Below are positions 15,540 to 26,500 of a stretch of 47,266 nucleotides of DNA, piece by piece; positions within the stretch are counted from its first letter, which is position 1, and every line of letters starts with the position of its first letter. The stretch covers positions 1 to 47,266 of the forward strand of contig JAJRWB010000060.1 in the NCBI GenBank assembly GCA_024276995.1, read 5' to 3'. Source of the stretch: Candidatus Eiseniibacteriota bacterium (GTDB taxonomy: Bacteria > Orphanbacterota > Orphanbacteria > Orphanbacterales > Orphanbacteraceae). A program made the position numbers and the translations under genes. Under the pieces are notes generated by a model that worked only from the letters and a program-made list of their open reading frames with translations, searched no databases and was not told the DNA's origin.

Positions 15540-17039
15540 TTGAATCACATCGTCTTCGTGGGCGAAGTCCCGCAGCGGAACCGGAACCTCATCGACAACT
15601 TGAGGCGCGGGGGCTTTCGCGTATCCCATCTCCTCGGTGGGGAGGCCGCGCTCCGGCATCTCAAAGACGAGGGGGCGGATCTTCTCGTGGTGGGCCGGCC
15701 GGCGGATATCGCCCCGCGATCTTTCCTGAAATCGCTCGCCGCACGATTCCCCCAGACGAGAACGCTCCTTCTGCTCGACCAGCCGGACGGTGTCGGCACG
15801 CGCGACCGGGTGATCGATCTTTCCGGCATGTCGGACGAGGAAATCGGCCGTGTCCTGCCGGGCGTGCGCCGGCGAAAGAAGGAAGCGGAGCGCTCCGCCG
15901 GTCTCGTCGGGCGAAGCGAGACGATGGAAAGGGTGCGGCAGACCGTCGACCAGGTGGCGCCCACCACGATGACGGTGCTCATCACGGGCGAGAGCGGATC
16001 AGGAAAGGATGTCGTTTCCCGCATGATCCACGAGCGAAGCGCCCGCGCCGGTGAACCGTTCATCGCCGTCAACTGCGCCGCCCTGCCCGAGGGGGTTCTC
16101 GAGAGCGAGCTGTTCGGCCATGAGAAGGGTGCCTTCACCGGGGCGACGGCGCGCAGGGCGGGGCGCTTCGAGCTCGCCGACAGGGGAACCCTCTTCCTCG
16201 ACGAGATCGGCGAAATGCCGGTTCAGACGCAGGCGAAGCTTCTCAGGATTCTCGAGGAGAAAAGGTTTCTTCGCGTGGGCGGCGTGCGAGACGTCGTGGT
16301 GGACGTGCGGCTCATCGCCGCGACGAACGCCGAGTTGGAAGAGGCGGTGGAGAAGGGACTCTTCCGGAAGGACCTCTACTACCGGTTGAACGTGATCAAC
16401 ATCCATCTCCCTCCCCTGCGCGAGAGGAGGGAAGATATTCCCGAACTGCTCGACTTCTTCATCCGCATGGCGGCGAAAGAGCACGCCATCGAGCCGGTTC
16501 GATTCACGCCGGATGCCCTCGAACGACTCAAGTCGTATCACTGGCCGGGAAACGTCAGGCAGCTGAAGAACCTGGTGGAGAAGATGGTGATCCTCCACCC
16601 CGGAGAGCAGATCGACGCCGGGCATGTTTCCACCCTCCTGGGGGAACGGTTCTCCCGTTCCCTCAACCTCCCGGTGGTCGCCGGTCAGGCGGCGCGGCCC
16701 GACGCCGAAAGGGAGCTGATCTACCAGACCCTCCTCGCCATCCGGAGGGAACTCGCGGAGCTAAAGGAGATCGTTCTCGCCCGGGAGATCGACGAGCGGA
16801 CCGCCCGGCACGCCGTGAGAGGCCACCCGGCGGAGAGGTTCCCCTTCGAAGCCGAGGTGCTCGAGGTGAACGACAGCGAGGAAGAGAAGCCCGGGATCCG
16901 GACCGCCGCCGATTTCGAAAAAGAGGCGATCCGCCAGGCGCTCGATGAAGCGGAAGGAAACCGCCGGCGCGCCGCCGCGATTCTCGGCATCGGCGAGCGG
17001 ACACTCTACCGCAAGATCAAGCAGTACGACTTGAAATAG
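15540..17039 (+). CDS. Sigma-54-dependent transcriptional activator (NtrC-like) with degenerate receiver
   Basis: The 499-residue activator is read from TTG 15540, which has GGGGAGGA 6 nt upstream. Residues 1-115 resemble a receiver fold ([21 protein letters not shown]), but the phospho-acceptor aspartate position reads G in VVGRP, so classical phosphorylation is unlikely. The AAA+ domain is intact: Walker A GESGSGKD (about 150-157), the sigma-54 contact loop GAFTGA (197-202), Walker B LFLDEIGE (218-225), and sensor/arginine-finger segments in [12 protein letters not shown] and [13 protein letters not shown] Fis-type HTH closes the protein ([32 protein letters not shown]). Its targets are unknown, and no convincing sigma-54 promoter was noticed in the window. 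Confidence 0.93.
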   Translation: MNHIVFVGEVPQRNRNLIDNLRRGGFRVSHLLGGEAALRHLKDEGADLLVVGRPADIAPRSFLKSLAARFPQTRTLLLLDQPDGVGTRDRVIDLSGMSDEEIGRVLPGVRRRKKEAERSAGLVGRSETMERVRQTVDQVAPTTMTVLITGESGSGKDVVSRMIHERSARAGEPFIAVNCAALPEGVLESELFGHEKGAFTGATARRAGRFELADRGTLFLDEIGEMPVQTQAKLLRILEEKRFLRVGGVRDVVVDVRLIAATNAELEEAVEKGLFRKDLYYRLNVINIHLPPLRERREDIPELLDFFIRMAAKEHAIEPVRFTPDALERLKSYHWPGNVRQLKNLVEKMVILHPGEQIDAGHVSTLLGERFSRSLNLPVVAGQAARPDAERELIYQTLLAIRRELAELKEIVLAREIDERTARHAVRGHPAERFPFEAEVLEVNDSEEEKPGIRTAADFEKEAIRQALDEAEGNRRRAAAILGIGERTLYRKIKQYDLK

Positions 17040-17061
17040 CCCGCCGGCGACGCCGGCGGGC
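17039..17061. terminator. GC-rich hairpin between convergent genes, probable terminator
   Basis: GCCCGCCGGC (17039-17048), GAC, then its exact complement 17052-17061 form a perfect 10-bp stem that starts on the last base of the stop codon. The following T-run is weak (GTTTCC), so efficiency is uncertain. Confidence 0.45.
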
Positions 17062-17088
17062 GGATCGTTTCCATAGCTTTCTTCAGCC

Positions 17089-19869
17089 TCAGCGCCCGGT
17101 TCGCTTCTTTCCCCTTGAAGTGCGGCGCGCGCCCTTCTTCGTCCCCCCTTTCCCTCCCGGCGCGGCGGCGAGTGCCGCGTGCGCCGCGGCGAGCCGGGCG
17201 ATCGGCACGCGGAAGGGAGAACAGCTGACGTAGTCGAGGCCGAGAAGGTGGCAGAACTCCACCGAGTTCGGTTCGCCGCCATGTTCCCCGCAGATCCCGA
17301 CCTTCAGTTCGGGCTTCACAGAGCGTCCCTTTTCCACGCCGATACGCATCAGCTCGCCCACCCCCGCACGGTCGACCACTTGGAAAGGATCGCTCGCAAG
17401 GATGCCCGACTGCACGTAGTAGGGAAGGAACCGGCCCGAATCGTCCCGCGAGAGACCGAATGTCGTCTGTGTCAGATCGTTCGTTCCGAAGGAGAAGAAA
17501 TCGGCGTGCTTCGCCACCTCGTCGGCGGTGAGCGCCGCCCTCGGAAGTTCGATCATAGTGCCCACCGTATAGCGGACGCGGGTCTTCTTCGCCTTCATCA
17601 CCTCGGCCGCCACGCGATCGACGACGGAGCGCTGCAGTTCCAGTTCCCTCTCGGTGGCCACCAGGGGAATCATGATCTCAGGGAACACCTTCTTTCCCTC
17701 TTTCGCCACCTTGCACGCCGCCTCGAAGATCGCCCTCACCTGCATCTCGGTGATCTCCTCGTGAACAATCCCGAGACGGCATCCCCTGTGCCCGAGCATC
17801 GGGTTCTGCTCATGAAGCCTCTCCACCGCCGCGCGAATCGCCGCCACCGGAACGGAGATCTTCTTCGACAGGTCCTTCATCTCCTTTTCCGTGTGGGGAA
17901 GGAATTCGTGGAGCGGCGGGTCGAGGGTGCGGATCGTCACCGGCAGGCTCGCCATGGCGCGGAAGATGCCGACGAAGTCGTTTCTTTGCATGGGAAGTAG
18001 TTTCGCCAGCGCCCGGCGTCGCCCCGCGAGATCATCGGCGAGAATCATCTCGCGCATCGCGTCGATCCGGTTCCCTTCGAAGAACATGTGCTCCGTCCGT
18101 GCGAGGCCGATTCCCTCGGCGCCGAAGAGCACCGCCCGGCGCGCGTCCTCGGGGGTCTCCGCGTTGGTACGCACCTTGAGGGAGCGGATCGCGTCCGCCC
18201 ATTTCATGATCCTGTCGTAACGGCGGAAAAGCTCCGACCGGGACGGCTTCATTTCGCCGAGGAGGACGCGCGTGATTTCCGATTCGATGGTGGGAACCTT
18301 GCCGAGCATCACCTCGCCGGTGCTCCCGTCGAGCGAGATATAGTCGCCGCGCCGGACGGTGACTCCTTTCACGACGAACTCACCCTTCGACGAATGGACC
18401 ACTACGTCGCCGCAGCCGGCGACGCAACACTTCCCCATCCCCCGGGCGACCACCGCCGCGTGGCTCGTCATCCCGCCGCGCGCCGTTAGAATCCCCTGTG
18501 AGACCGCCATGCCGTGGATATCGTCGGGCGACGTTTCGGTGCGCACGAGAATCAGCTTTTCCGACGGGTGGCGCGTCACCGCCGCCTCCGCCTCGTCGGC
18601 GGAGAAGACGACCTTGCCGAAGGCGGCTCCCGGCGAGGCGTTCAATCCCTTGGCGATCACTTTCCGCGCCGCCTTCGGATCGAACATCGGGTGGAGAAGC
18701 TGGTCGAGCTGGTTCGGATCGACGCGGCTCACCGCCTCGTCCTTCGTGATCAGCCTCTCGTCGACCATGTCGGTGGCGATCCGGATGGCGGCGACCGACG
18801 TCCGTTTCCCCGTGCGGGTCTGGAGCATCCACAGCTTCCCCTTCTGCACGGTGAACTCGATATCCTGCATGTCGCGGTAATGTTTCTCGAGCTTCCTGTA
18901 GATCGCCTCGAGTTCCCTATAGACGGCGGGCATCTCCTCCTCGAGAGAGATGAGCCCCCCCTTTCCCCCACCCGCTTTGTTGATCGGATGGGGGGTCCGG
19001 ATGCCGGCGACCACATCCTCGCCCTGGGCGTTGGTGAGGTATTCGCCGTAGAAACGTCTTTCCCCCGTGGCGGGATCACGGGTGAACGCGACGCCGGTGG
19101 CGCTCGTGTCGCCCAGGTTTCCGAATACCATCGCCTGCACGTTCGCCGCCGTGCCCCAGTGCCCCGGGATCTTGTGGAGCCGCCTGTAGTCGACGGCGCG
19201 CTTCACGTTCCACGAAAGGAACACCGCGCCGATGGCGCCGAAGAGCTGGTCGTACGGCTTTTCCGGGAACGGCCTTCCGGTCGATTTCGACACGACCTTC
19301 TTGAAACGCGACACGAGCGTCTTCAACCGAGCCGGCGAAAGATCGGAATCTTTCTCCACGCCCGCATCGAGCTTCATCTTCTCGAGAATCGCCTCGAACG
19401 CGTCGGAGGGAACGCCGAGCACCACGTTGCCGTACATCTGCACGAATCGGCGGTAGCAGTCCCACGCGGTGCGTTCGCTCCCCATCGATGCCGCGAGACC
19501 GGCGACGGTTCGATCGTTCAGCCCGATATTGAGCACCGTGTCCATCATGCCGGGCATCGAGATACGCGCCCCGGAACGAACGGAGAAGAGGAGTGGGTCC
19601 TTCACGTCGCCGAAACGGCCGCCCATTCTCTTTTCCACCGCCGCCATCGCCTTCCTCACATCCCCTTTCAGCCCGCCGGGGAACTTCCTCCCGTTGGCGC
19701 TGAAGAGGTTGCACACTTCGGTGGTAATCGTGAAGCCGGCCGGCACGGGAATGCCGAGACGACACATCTCGGCCAGGTTCGCGCCCTTCCCCCCGAGGAG
19801 GTTCTTCATTCCCGCGCGGCCGTCGGCCTTCCTTCCCGTGAAGGAATAGACCATTTTTCTCCTGCTCAT
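17089..19869 (-). CDS. ppdK: Pyruvate, phosphate dikinase
   Basis: It interconverts pyruvate, ATP and phosphate with PEP, AMP and pyrophosphate through a swivelling phosphohistidine domain. The N-terminal nucleotide domain shows LLGGKGANLAEM and VRSGARISMPGMMDTVLN. The catalytic histidine is H470 in GGMTSHAAVVARGMGKCCV, and the C-terminal PEP/pyruvate barrel ends with the active-site cysteine C860 in GICGEHGG. At 926 residues it is slightly longer than usual because of a Lys/Arg-rich tail after about 900. ATG 19869 aligns with family starts; ATG 19854 has the better ribosome site (AGGAG at 5 nt). PPDK suggests reversible, pyrophosphate-linked glycolysis or gluconeogenesis. It is monocistronic here. 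Confidence 0.96.
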   Translation of the reverse strand: MSRRKMVYSFTGRKADGRAGMKNLLGGKGANLAEMCRLGIPVPAGFTITTEVCNLFSANGRKFPGGLKGDVRKAMAAVEKRMGGRFGDVKDPLLFSVRSGARISMPGMMDTVLNIGLNDRTVAGLAASMGSERTAWDCYRRFVQMYGNVVLGVPSDAFEAILEKMKLDAGVEKDSDLSPARLKTLVSRFKKVVSKSTGRPFPEKPYDQLFGAIGAVFLSWNVKRAVDYRRLHKIPGHWGTAANVQAMVFGNLGDTSATGVAFTRDPATGERRFYGEYLTNAQGEDVVAGIRTPHPINKAGGGKGGLISLEEEMPAVYRELEAIYRKLEKHYRDMQDIEFTVQKGKLWMLQTRTGKRTSVAAIRIATDMVDERLITKDEAVSRVDPNQLDQLLHPMFDPKAARKVIAKGLNASPGAAFGKVVFSADEAEAAVTRHPSEKLILVRTETSPDDIHGMAVSQGILTARGGMTSHAAVVARGMGKCCVAGCGDVVVHSSKGEFVVKGVTVRRGDYISLDGSTGEVMLGKVPTIESEITRVLLGEMKPSRSELFRRYDRIMKWADAIRSLKVRTNAETPEDARRAVLFGAEGIGLARTEHMFFEGNRIDAMREMILADDLAGRRRALAKLLPMQRNDFVGIFRAMASLPVTIRTLDPPLHEFLPHTEKEMKDLSKKISVPVAAIRAAVERLHEQNPMLGHRGCRLGIVHEEITEMQVRAIFEAACKVAKEGKKVFPEIMIPLVATERELELQRSVVDRVAAEVMKAKKTRVRYTVGTMIELPRAALTADEVAKHADFFSFGTNDLTQTTFGLSRDDSGRFLPYYVQSGILASDPFQVVDRAGVGELMRIGVEKGRSVKPELKVGICGEHGGEPNSVEFCHLLGLDYVSCSPFRVPIARLAAAHAALAAAPGGKGGTKKGARRTSRGKKRTGR

Positions 19870-19926
19870 CTTCGTCGTCGCTCCTTACCTGTTTTGGATT
19901 GCACCTGCCGGATATCGCACCCGCAT

Positions 19927-19955
19927 AATTTACGGGTCCGCGCGGCGCCGCACAA
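19927..19955 (-). promoter_or_regulatory. Possible sigma-70 promoter for ppdK
   Basis: On the minus strand TTGTGC (19955-19950), 17 nt, TAAATT (19932-19927). Both boxes are partial matches; spacing and position (about 55 nt leader) are good. Confidence 0.4.
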
Positions 19956-19969
19956 GGCGGTGATTGGAA

Positions 19970-20584
19970 TCAGTCGAGTTCCTGCTGAAGGTCCTGGAGG
20001 CGGGAGATCAGCACCTGCACGAAATTGCCGCTGTTCGGGTTGATCGGGTCCCGGTTCGGATCGATGATGAGCGCCTGCTCGAGCGCCTTGTCGTAATCGC
20101 CGAGTCCCATGTACGACTGCGCCATGGCGAGGTGGATATCGCGGATCTCGATCGACCCATCCCCTTCGAGCACGAAAGCGGGATCGATGGCGACCACCCG
20201 CTTTCCCGCATCCACCGCTTGGCCGTATTCGCTGAGAATGTTGAGAATCAGGCAGCGTCCCGCCTGCGCCCCGGCTCCTTCGAAACCTTCGGCCACGGCG
20301 CGGTCGAAATAGGAAAGGGGCACGGTAAGATCGGGAGATTCCTCTCCCCTCGCCATCGCGTACCGCGTCCAGCCGATGCCGTTGTAGCCGTCCCCGATAT
20401 TGGAATCGGTTGCGATCGCCTTCTCGAACGACTGGAGGGCCCCCTCGTAGTCACCGTCGGCAAAGCGGTTCCAGCCGTCGTTCACCTGGGTGACCACCGG
20501 CGCCTCGGTGGGACTGGTCGTTTCGTTGCCGCACGCGGCGACAAGAAGGAGGATAAGGGCAGCGGCGAAGCGTCCATTCATCAT
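19970..20584 (-). CDS. TPR-containing lipoprotein
   Basis: The 204-residue product has a signal peptide ending in the lipobox LVAAC (C18). After a Thr/Pro linker, TPR-like helices follow: VNDGWNRFADGDYEGALQSFEKAIATDSN, DGYNGIGWTRYAMARG, LSYFDRAVAEGFEGAGAQAG, HLAMAQSYMGLGDYDKALEQALIIDPN. The mature protein should sit in the periplasm on a lipid anchor and act as a binding scaffold. The ATG lies 7 nt after the stop of the giant beta-helix gene, so the two are cotranscribed and it may assist that protein's assembly (inference). A second ATG at 20581 is equally possible. Confidence 0.78.
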   Translation of the reverse strand: MMNGRFAAALILLLVAACGNETTSPTEAPVVTQVNDGWNRFADGDYEGALQSFEKAIATDSNIGDGYNGIGWTRYAMARGEESPDLTVPLSYFDRAVAEGFEGAGAQAGRCLILNILSEYGQAVDAGKRVVAIDPAFVLEGDGSIEIRDIHLAMAQSYMGLGDYDKALEQALIIDPNRDPINPNSGNFVQVLISRLQDLQQELD

Positions 20585-20591
20585 TGTTGCG

Positions 20592-23500
20592 TCACCTTAT
20601 CAGGATCATCTTCCGCGTCTGCGAACGATCCCCCGCCTTCAGGCGGTAGAAATATACGCCCGAACCGACCGGGCGCTCCCGGTCGTCCGTTCCGTTCCAG
20701 TCGAAGGCATGCCTTCCGGCGGGAAGGTCGCCCCTGTGTATCGTCCGAACGAGCCGGCCGCTCACGTCGAACACCTCCAGATCGACGGCCCGCCTGGCGG
20801 GAAGGTCGAAGATGATCTTCGTCACCGGGTTGAACGGGTTGGGCATGTTCGGGTAGAGCACCAAGCGCGCCGGCACGAGATCTCGGCTCACCACCCCCTC
20901 GGAAGAGCGGACCTGGTAAGTGCCGCTCCCGGGAATCTCGGCGTTCACCCGCTCGAGGGCGGGATCGACACGCGACTCGACGAGGACCCAATCGCCGTCG
21001 ATCAGCGAGTAGATCGAAAGGTGGTTCAACTCGGCACGACTCGGGCCGAGACGGCTCACATCGACGCTCAGCAAAAGAGACCTCGAAGGATCGATCTGCT
21101 CTGTGTTCACGCGGCACGCACCGGTAACGGCGGGATCTTCCGAATCGCCCTTCGCCCTCTTCCCCTCCGGGAGCATCTCCATCAGCACGACACCGCTCTT
21201 CCGAAAAGCGCCGGACGGAACGTCGAGCACGAACCGGCCGTCGGTGCTTCGGAGCGCTCCGCCGATCCCCGTCTTGAAGCGCTCCGCCGAGAAGATTCGC
21301 TCTCCATATCCGACGAGGCCGCAAAGATCGACGGCGCGGCTCGTGAGGATCAGGCTGTCGCTCGATTCGATCACCACGTTGTCCGTGGTGTAAGTCACCG
21401 GGTTCCCGCCGATTTTTCGAAGCGGAAGCGAGACGGTGCGGAAGGCGACCGAATCGGACGGGGGGATCTGTGTGCTGTCGGCCGGACCGGTCGTCGTGTC
21501 GACACGATCGCCGTATGTCAGCGTCAGGGAGATCGAATCGCGGCGGAGCGCTTCGTCGGGAACGACGAAAAGGTTCGCCACGCCGCCCATGGTGCTGTGA
21601 AGGAGAAAACCGATGGTGAGTCCCGGCACCGTCGTATCGGGGCACACCGGTTCGCTCGAGCGGGCGATCCCGATGACGGCATCCAGGTCGGACGCGACAT
21701 CCCTTCCCGAAGCGAGCAACGGAGAGCACTCCTGGTAGCGGAAGAAATCGGCACCGGCGGCCCATAATCCCGCCGAATTCACGTCGTTTTCCGGCTCCAC
21801 GCTGCAGTATTGAGGTGGAACGGAAAGATCACCGTCCCCCGGTTCGAGATTGAGGTAGTTTCCGCCGCCGTTGTCCCATACGTCGTTCGCCTCGAGAAGG
21901 GGGAGGTTGATCCCGTCGAACGCGGGGAAGAGCGATAGGCCGTATCCACCGTTCGAAGTGATCGAATTGTTCGCGATGACCACCGTGTCCGTCGGCTCCG
22001 AGAGGGAGAGGCCGCCCCCGCCGTTGCGGTAGAAGATGTTGTTGTCCACCGAGCCGCCCGTGATCTCCTCCATGCGGATTCCACCGTAGGTGGTGGCGTC
22101 GTTCCGCGAAATAACGTTCCCCCGGATCACCGGATCCTCCGTGCGGAACAGGTAGATCGCGCCCCCGAGCCCGGCGCGGTTCCCATCGAAGTAGTTCTCG
22201 TAGATCCGCGGGGATTTCGCCCCCTCGATCGAAATAGCGCCGCCCCAGTTCTCGGTGCGGTTGTCGAGGAACTGGTTCTTCCGGATAGTGGGACTCGCGC
22301 CCCCCTTGACCTGGATCGCCCCGCCGTTCTCGAGGTGGCTGTTTCCGTTCTGGAAGATGAGGCCCTCGATGACCGTGTTGCTGTCGATGATCGGATCGTT
22401 CTTTTCCGTCGCCGCGCTGTCCTGTTCGATCACCACGATCGGTCCTTCCAAGAGAGGCTCGACCACGGTGAAGAGATTGGTGGAATCGGGATCGGGGGCC
22501 GCGAATGAGAAATCGAGATCCCACCCTCCGCGGATCACCACCGGCTTGGTGAAGCGCATGTTCACCTTGTGCGTCAGGCGGACACCGTTCTGGAAACGGT
22601 TCGTCGCCACCTCGATCGTGTCCCCCGCCGACACGCGCGCCGCCGCGTCGCCGATCATGTTCGCGGCGTTCTCCTTGCAGACATACGGGTAGATCGGCTT
22701 GTCGTTCGATCCCGACTGGCGCACCAGGAACCGATGGCCCTCCCGCGTGCACCCGGCCCCCTTCGCCCCCCACCATCGCGTGGCGCAGCTGTCCTGCAGA
22801 ACACTCACCGAATCGCGAATCGCCTGGCGGTCATAGAGCACGCTCAGATCACCGGCGGCGGTATCGCAGTATTCCGGGTTGGAAACGATTTGGAATAGGT
22901 CCGAGGTGGAAACGGACGTCTCCGCCGGGTCGAGAGAGTCGCCGCCCGGGTTGCCGTAGAAAAGATTGTGATTGATGTTCGCCGGTTCCTCGTTCCTCGT
23001 GGAATACGCTTTCCCCCGGACGGAGTAAGTGACCACGTTCTCCTGGAACCAGACGAGCGCGCCGTCGGTGTGGAACACCCCGCCCGTATCGCTTCCCGCT
23101 TCGTTCGCGAAGAACGTGTTGTTCTCGTAGATTGCCGTGGTGGGCGCCGCCACGGTATCGACGTAGATACCCGAGCCGGTTTCGGCGCTGTTTCGCACGA
23201 TCTGGTTCGTGCTCACCACCGGCGTCGCGCCGCTCTCCGCAAAGATCCCGCCGCCGAAGACGGCCCGGTTGTCGTGGATCATGTTCCGGCGCACCACCGG
23301 CGAGCCGCCGGAACCGATCCGTATCCCCCCCCCCCTGTCCGAGTCGCCGCCGGTGATGTCGAACCCATCCAGGATGGTCGCCTCCTCGGTCCCCCGCACC
23401 GGCGTTCTTCCCACGACGGCCGAATCGATGACCACCACCGGCCCTTCTCCCGAACCGATCAGTTCGGTCACATTCGCCTCGGGATCCCGGTCGTCGGTGC

Positions 23501-26500
23501 TGAAACCCTCGCGGAAGCCGCCGCGAAGCCGGACATTGGTGGGAAGCTTGATGTCTTCCTCGTAAACCCCGCCGAGCACGCGCACCTCGTCGATCGAATC
23601 GGGATCATTGAAACCGGCGAAAGAGGCGACGTCGATGGCGTCCTGAATCGAACGGGCCGCCGTACCGGGCGTGGAGTAAGGGTATTCGTCGGAACCGTCG
23701 GCGCTGACGAAATGGCGGGGCGTGCTGCATCCCACTTCACGGGCTCCGATGGTCGAACCGTCCCGCCCCGCCCTGAGGTGAGGGGAGTGATCGAAGAGCC
23801 GATAGTTCCTTGCGAAGCGGTTGCAGTAGCGTGCCTCGAGGCTGATATTCCCTTCGCCCTCGGTGAAATCGATTTCCATATCGATCCCGTTGTGGAACAC
23901 GTTGTTATGGTCGAAGATGGTTCCTTCACCGCCGACCGACCGGATGCCGGCATCGTTGAACGTGATGACGTTGTTGTAGATCTCCGGAGCGCAGTTTTCG
24001 ATGAGAAATCCCCGCCCATCTCCTTGGTTGTTGGAGATCGTGTTGTCGTGGAACGTGCCGCCGCCGCCCGCCAAGTGGATCAGGGCACCCTCCTTCCGGA
24101 CGTGCTTGTTGTCGTATATGATGCAGTCGAACATGATCGGCGCGGCCTCGTCGGCGGCATAGATGATCACGCCCGTCGAATCGGCCCTGTTCCGGAGAAA
24201 GAGGGAATTGGCGAAAACGGGAGACGCGTTCCCCTCGAGATAGGCGACGGCGCCCGTATCGGCGACACCGCCGGTGAACTCGAACCCATCGAGGAGCGTG
24301 GAATCGGAGATCCCCTGCCCGCCGTGGACAAGGCGAAATTCCTTCAGTCCTCCCATGCGGGACCGCCCCTCATCGCCCCTCGTTTCGTTCGAGAAAGACC
24401 CCGGGTCGTACCCGCCGAGATACTTCACACCGTTCACCAGTTCGATCGTTTCGAAAAGAACATTTCCCGTGGCGACCTTCACCGTATCGCCGGCATTCAG
24501 GTAGGGACTGAGCGCGTTCACGCTGCCCGAGGCGGTTCGTAGCGACGAGAATGGATAGCTTCCCGTCTGCGAAGAGGCGTTCACGAGGAAGCTGGAATAT
24601 TCGCACTGGCAATCGGGGGAGATCGAGAAAGCGCCCGCCACGGTGTCGCCGCTCGCACTGAACGTGTCGGCCGCCGCGGGAGAGCAGTTGCTGAGGTTGT
24701 AGACACCGGCGGTGGTATCGCAGAAATCGGGATCCGCCTCGATGTTGAACTTGTCGACCTGTCGCCTGTCGAAGCTGAGGAAGTTCTCCTCCGTGTCCGC
24801 CCGATCGATGTTCCCCCAGCCGACGTTCAGGAAGATATCCTTGCTGCGCGTGTTGTCGACGTATCCACCCGACCCTCCTGTGTTGTAGGCGATGATATTC
24901 GAACTCAGCTCGATCCGCTTCCCCCCTCCCGACGCGTTCTCGACGTATACGCCGCTCCCGGAATGATCGCCCTCCGGGGCGTTCTCGACCACGTTGGCGA
25001 CAATCGTGTTGAAACGCACCGTGGGGATGACGAACCCGCCGTTGGTGCCCCGCATGTCGATTCCCGCGGCGCTCGCATCGCCTCCGGTGGAGCGGTCGAT
25101 CGTATTGCCGATCACCAGGTTGTGCTCGATCAGCGGCCTGGCGCTTCCGTCGACGAGAATCCCGCCTCCTTTCACCCCGTCGGCATGGGTGATCACGCAC
25201 CCGATGATACCGTTCCGCGGGCTCTGGGATTGACTCGGACTGGTGAGGCGGACGGTCGGCTCGCCTTCGACGACTCCTGCAAGCACGGTTCGCCCCGGAT
25301 CGATATCCCGTTCCGAAAACGTGGTGTCGGTCCACCCGCCCTGGATGAGAATCGCCTTGTCCACCGTGAGGTTCACCTCGTACGTGCCCCCGGCCACCCG
25401 AATCGTGTCGGCGACGTCGGCGATATCGAGTACGGCGGCGAGGTCGCCCGTGGCGTGTTCCGGCGTTTCATAGGGGAAGATGCCCGCGCCCGCATCCTGT
25501 GCGACATAGTGGAAGACGAAGTTGCACCCCGTGGAGAGCGCACCGATCGGCAACCCCCCCGGCGCGGCGGAAAAGATGCTCGTTTCGCTGTAGAGGCGGT
25601 AATCGCCATTCTCCAGGTCGCAGAAGAGAGGAACGACATCGAATGTCTGGGTCAGCGATACGGCGCACGCCCCGTCGGCGATCGAATCGTTCCCGAAGAA
25701 ATCGCAGCTATCGGCGCGGATCGACCCGCTGCCGTCGCAACCGAGCACGATGCTGTTTCGGTTTTCGGCGAAAAGAGAGTACCGGAAGGAGGCCGTTCCT
25801 CCCCCCGAGACGTGAAGAAGCGCCGAGGTGCTGTCGGCCGCCTCATTTCCGATCACGCTGATATGTTCGAACCGCGCGGCTCCACCGTCGATCTCCACCA
25901 CGCCCCCTTCCGGCCCCGAGGCGCCGGTGAGCACGACGAACGCCATGCCGGTGGTATCCCCGGAGGCGATGGAAACAATCGGCACATCCGGATCCGCCGG
26001 TCTCACGATCGTCCCCGGAAGGATGACATCCACCTGCCCGCCGGCGAAGTTGATCGAATAGCCGCCGATGAGCTGCACCCCCGCCGGAAGAATGAGGTTC
26101 TCCGTATATTCCGCGCTCGCCACCAAAACGGTGTCCCCGGGGCGGGCCGCCGAGAGGGCGGCGCCGATGGTGCGGGCGGCGTTCTCCGGCGTGTCGTAGG
26201 GAAAGACGTCGCCCGGAAGCTCCGCCGAGACGTATTTCACTCCGGCCCGGCACCCGATGCCCCACGCACCGAAGCCCCCTCCGTCGGACGCGCCGGCGGC
26301 GAATTCCGACTCCACGAACATCCTGTAGTCATCCTGCACGACGTCGCAGAATACCGGGTCCCGCTCGAAGGTGTTCGTCGTGTCCGCGGGGCAGCCGAGC
26401 GTGTCGCGGCCGCCGTTCAGGTAGAAGAGGTTGTACGAAATCGGGGAGAGGGCGGAACTGTCGGTGCAGGCGATCGCCGTTCCCAGACCGGTATTGTAGA

